Shown here piece by piece: positions 61,086 through 64,000 of a stretch of 64,000 nucleotides of DNA. The notes below the pieces were generated by a model that searched no databases, had not been told where the DNA came from, and saw nothing but the letters and a program-made list of their open reading frames with translations. Positions within the stretch are counted from its first letter, which is position 1. Every line of letters begins with the position of its first letter. The DNA comes from Flavobacterium silvaticum (GTDB lineage Bacteria; Bacteroidota; Bacteroidia; Flavobacteriales; Flavobacteriaceae). The position numbers and the translations under genes are program-made. The stretch is from NCBI RefSeq assembly GCF_012911565.1, contig NZ_JAAMPU010000102.1:124001-188000 (forward strand), read 5' to 3'.

Positions 61086-64000
61086 ATGAAGACAAAGTTA
61101 CTCTTACTCATCTCAGCCTTCTTTATGATGGCGACAATTATGGCCCAACCGGGTCAGCTTGACCTGACGTATAACCCAACCGGTGTTGGAGCTTATGGCG
61201 GAACTCCTCCTCCGGCAGCCTATCAGCCCAATGCGGAATGTATTGTCTACAAATCACGCATTTATACGAGTGGCCCGAATTTGAATAAAATCATTATCGT
61301 TGGCCGTTTTACGAGTTATAATGGCGTTGCCCGTAAATACATTGCCAGGCTTAATGCCGACGGGACACTTGATGCGAGTTTTAACAGCCCTGCATTTACG
61401 ACCGGCTTTCTTTACACTACTGAGATTCTTCCGGATGGAAAAATCCTCGTTGCCGGAGACTTTACGGTTGGTGGCTATTCGAGTTTTGCCAGATTGAATT
61501 CAGACGGATCTGTAGATACGACTTTCAACCCCACGGCGAGCACGCTTAAAGGAGCCAACAACTGGGTTCTTGCCATAAATGTCCAGACTGACGGCCGTAT
61601 TTTGATTGGCGGACAGTTTACACAATACAATGCCCTTACAGGAAAAAGACTTATCCGTCTGTTGGCAGATGGAACACCTGATCCGACTTTCACCGGAACC
61701 GGAACCGTAAATGATGCAGTCCGTACCATTTGCATGCAGGATGACAAAATTCTCGTCGGCGGATTCTTTACGGGTTATACCGGTTATGCCGGAAAAAATA
61801 AAATTGTTCGCTTGAATAGTGACGGATCTTATGACACGACTTTCAATGCCTCTGGAAACGGAGCAACCGGCGGAACAGCCGTGTTTGACATCAAATATGT
61901 CGATGGGAAGATTTTCGTCGGAGGTAAGTTCGACAATTTCAACGGTGTCAACAAACGTGCGATTGCGCGTTTGAATGCCGACGGTTCCCTGGATACAGCT
62001 TTCAATGTTGGAAACATTGGTGTGACCAATGCGGAATCCAATGCAGGAAGCGGTGCCGGTTATAACATCTTCTCTTTGTGTGTGCAACCCGATGGTAAAA
62101 TTCTTATCGGAGGAAACTTCACACAATACAATGGTGAAAATATCCCTAAAGGAATTGCCCGTATCTATCAGGACGGAACCCGTGATTTGTCATTTGTGAC
62201 AGGAACCGGATTTACAGGCGGAACATTGGTTTATGAAGGTAAATCTGTTGTTCGTGACATGGTGCTGCAGATTGATGGAAAAATCGTCGTAGGCGGTGAC
62301 TTTACTCAGTACAACGGAATCAACCGTAGGATGTCTGCCCGTATCATTACCCGTGACTGTGATTCCTCTGTACAATATCAGGACGGAACCGGATGGGCAA
62401 ATGGCGAACTTCCTACAAACAATACGCAGTTGGCGCTTATCTACAGCGGGACTTATACCATTCCATCCGGAACTCATTTGGTATGTTGTGATTTGCAGAT
62501 CAATTCAGGGGCTATGCTTGTAGTAGCTTCCAACGCTTCGATCACGGTCAATGGAAACATCGTAAACAGCGGGAACTTTATAGTGGAAGACAAAGGAAGT
62601 TTAGTCCAGACAAATAACACAGCCACTTATACAGATTTTGGCGGAGGTGTTTTCCTTGCCAAAAGAAATACGACACCTGTCAAACGATATGATTATACGT
62701 ATTGGTCGTCGCCTGTACAAAACATAAGCTTGTATACGGTTTCACCAAATACGCTGGCAGATAAATATTATAAATTCAATGCCCCAACAAGTGCCTGGCA
62801 GGTGATCATGAATGGTGCAGAAACCATGCAGGCAGCAAAAGGTTATATTATCCGTGCGCCTCAAACACATTCCATCACAACGCCGTCTGTGTTTACTGCA
62901 TTGTTCAACGGAAGACCTAACAATGGGGTGATCAGTGCTGCAATCAATGCTTACGGAACCAACAAATGGAACCTTATCGGGAATCCTTATCCAAGTGGCA
63001 TAGATATAAATGCTTTTCTTAATGATCCGGCAAATACTTCGATAGGAGGAACCATATACCTTTGGACACATAATACACCGCTTACCTATAATGGCCAGTA
63101 TTACTTGTACACCAGTAACGACTATGCTACTTACAACCAATTGGGTTATGTAACTCCTGGAGGTTTCAGCCCGAGTACGTTTGATGGAAAAGTGGCGTCA
63201 GGACAAGGATTCTTTGTAGAAGCCCTTAACACGAACCAATTTGTGTATTTCAGGGATGCTATGCGTGTCTCAGGAAATAACAGCAATTCACAGTTCTTCC
63301 GTACTTCTGCAAATGCATCGGCGGAATCAACCGAAACAGCTATGCCAGCGGCCGCAGAAACATCTCGCTATTGGCTTAATATGACAAATGACCAGGGAGC
63401 GTTCAATCAAATGCTCGTAGGTTATATTGACGGTGCTACGACCGGCGTTGACCGCAATTTTGATGGACGTGCGCTGAGCGGGAATTACGTGAGCCTGTAT
63501 TCACTTATCGATACTGATAAATTCACCATCCAAGGTCGTCCGACGCCATTCAAGGCAAACGATAAGGTGTCTTTGGGTTACAAAACAACCATTGCAGGAA
63601 GTTTCCAAATCAGCATTGCCCAAAAAGATGGCTTGTTCCTGGGAGATCAGTACATTTTCCTCAGAGATAAAACCACGAATTACATACACAACCTTACTGA
63701 ATCCGCCTACACCTTTACATCGGGGATCGGCGAATTCAATGATCGTTTTGAAATCGTATATCAAAAGAAAACGGCTTCAATTGTAATTCCAGTTGGCCTG
63801 AATCCGGGTTCTATGTTAACCGCAGCGGTCAACGGAAATACCATTTCACTATTATCTGCCCGCAGCATGCAACAGGTTGAAGTATACGACATAAACGGTA
63901 AAAAATTGTTTGCCTCAAACAATATCCAGGCTTTGGAAACACAAATCACCAGTCTTGACAAAAGAAATTCAGTATTGATGCTTTACGTAACCATGGACAA
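61086..64000 (+). CDS. T9SS cargo protein with Delta-60 repeats (3' end cut by window edge)
   Basis: At least 971 codons from the ATG at 61086, which starts a signal peptide (LLLLISAFFMMATIMAQ). Residues about 25-415 are Delta-60/DUF5122-type propeller repeats of the form RLNADGTLDASFN and DGKILVAGDFT. A beta-rich stretch (about 465-510, LQINSGAMLVVASNAS) and a long variable region follow. From about 900 the sequence IPVGLNPGSMLTAAVNG and VEVYDINGKKLFASNN looks like a type C sorting tail, which is cut off at the window end. Secreted; function unknown. Confidence 0.85.
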   Translation, partial: MKTKLLLLISAFFMMATIMAQPGQLDLTYNPTGVGAYGGTPPPAAYQPNAECIVYKSRIYTSGPNLNKIIIVGRFTSYNGVARKYIARLNADGTLDASFNSPAFTTGFLYTTEILPDGKILVAGDFTVGGYSSFARLNSDGSVDTTFNPTASTLKGANNWVLAINVQTDGRILIGGQFTQYNALTGKRLIRLLADGTPDPTFTGTGTVNDAVRTICMQDDKILVGGFFTGYTGYAGKNKIVRLNSDGSYDTTFNASGNGATGGTAVFDIKYVDGKIFVGGKFDNFNGVNKRAIARLNADGSLDTAFNVGNIGVTNAESNAGSGAGYNIFSLCVQPDGKILIGGNFTQYNGENIPKGIARIYQDGTRDLSFVTGTGFTGGTLVYEGKSVVRDMVLQIDGKIVVGGDFTQYNGINRRMSARIITRDCDSSVQYQDGTGWANGELPTNNTQLALIYSGTYTIPSGTHLVCCDLQINSGAMLVVASNASITVNGNIVNSGNFIVEDKGSLVQTNNTATYTDFGGGVFLAKRNTTPVKRYDYTYWSSPVQNISLYTVSPNTLADKYYKFNAPTSAWQVIMNGAETMQAAKGYIIRAPQTHSITTPSVFTALFNGRPNNGVISAAINAYGTNKWNLIGNPYPSGIDINAFLNDPANTSIGGTIYLWTHNTPLTYNGQYYLYTSNDYATYNQLGYVTPGGFSPSTFDGKVASGQGFFVEALNTNQFVYFRDAMRVSGNNSNSQFFRTSANASAESTETAMPAAAETSRYWLNMTNDQGAFNQMLVGYIDGATTGVDRNFDGRALSGNYVSLYSLIDTDKFTIQGRPTPFKANDKVSLGYKTTIAGSFQISIAQKDGLFLGDQYIFLRDKTTNYIHNLTESAYTFTSGIGEFNDRFEIVYQKKTASIVIPVGLNPGSMLTAAVNGNTISLLSARSMQQVEVYDINGKKLFASNNIQALETQITSLDKRNSVLMLYVTMD

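Overview
The window looks like a chromosomal segment of a Flavobacteriaceae bacterium (Bacteroidota), probably Flavobacterium or a close relative. Signs of this are the many -7 boxes of the form TAnnTTTG with few Shine-Dalgarno sites, proteins with type IX secretion (T9SS) sorting tails, a MurF-Alr fusion, a large TonB-dependent receptor, a PID-CTERM-like small protein and Bacteroidota-type enzymes throughout. Base composition looks like mid-40s GC by eye (not computed), which is high for Flavobacterium. No prophage, insertion sequence, CRISPR array, rRNA or replication origin was seen. Most of the window is core chromosome with short intergenic accessory elements.

Layout. 0-11 kb: an FtsX-type permease fragment, rbfA, methylmalonyl-CoA epimerase, queD, lpxH, recJ, rsmI, tdk, the murF-alr fusion and mscL. 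11-23 kb: a methyltransferase, asd, a His/Cys-rich exported protein with a ZnuD-like TonB receptor, small stress-type proteins, an LpxR-like lipid A deacylase, mtgA, an FAD oxidoreductase and an S9 peptidase. 23-29 kb: the yceD-rpmF-fabH-accB-accC block (plsX absent), pdxA and ribE. 29-36 kb: the paired radical-SAM/DUF4130 DNA-metabolism genes, rplY, prs, tRNA-Leu, a sterol-desaturase-like protein and glutamate dehydrogenase. 36-45 kb: two T9SS cargo proteins, an arylsulfatase remnant, a histone-H1-like basic protein and small lipoproteins. 45-53 kb: a LytS/LytTR two-component pair divergent from a TolC-RND-MFP efflux operon. 53-64 kb: small repeat proteins, a 1137-residue outer-membrane protein, a GNAT, aspartate kinase, fructose-1,6-bisphosphatase and a truncated Delta-60 T9SS protein that runs off the end.

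The most unusual signal is the roughly 310-nt leader of the glutamate dehydrogenase gene (about 36290-36602, minus strand). It holds two short ORFs in series, each with a Cys-Cys run after Asn-Asn codons and each followed by an intrinsic terminator. In both, the pause, antiterminator and terminator pairings of a classical attenuator can be drawn and are mutually exclusive. This suggests tandem cysteine-responsive attenuation of a nitrogen-metabolism gene. Other structures worth attention are a dispersed 90-bp element built on a 39-bp palindrome with a compensatory change between copies (5412-5502 and 57647-57736), a 62-bp perfect palindrome (41195-41256), a duplicated tRNA-Leu 3' end plus terminator (33617-33744), two members of a flavobacterial intergenic hairpin family (12044-12181 and 58253-58395), and heptamer repeats lying inside the rbfA promoter spacer.

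Start codons were often moved inward from the longest reading frame because a -7 box lies inside the longer frame or because a signal peptide begins at the inner methionine.
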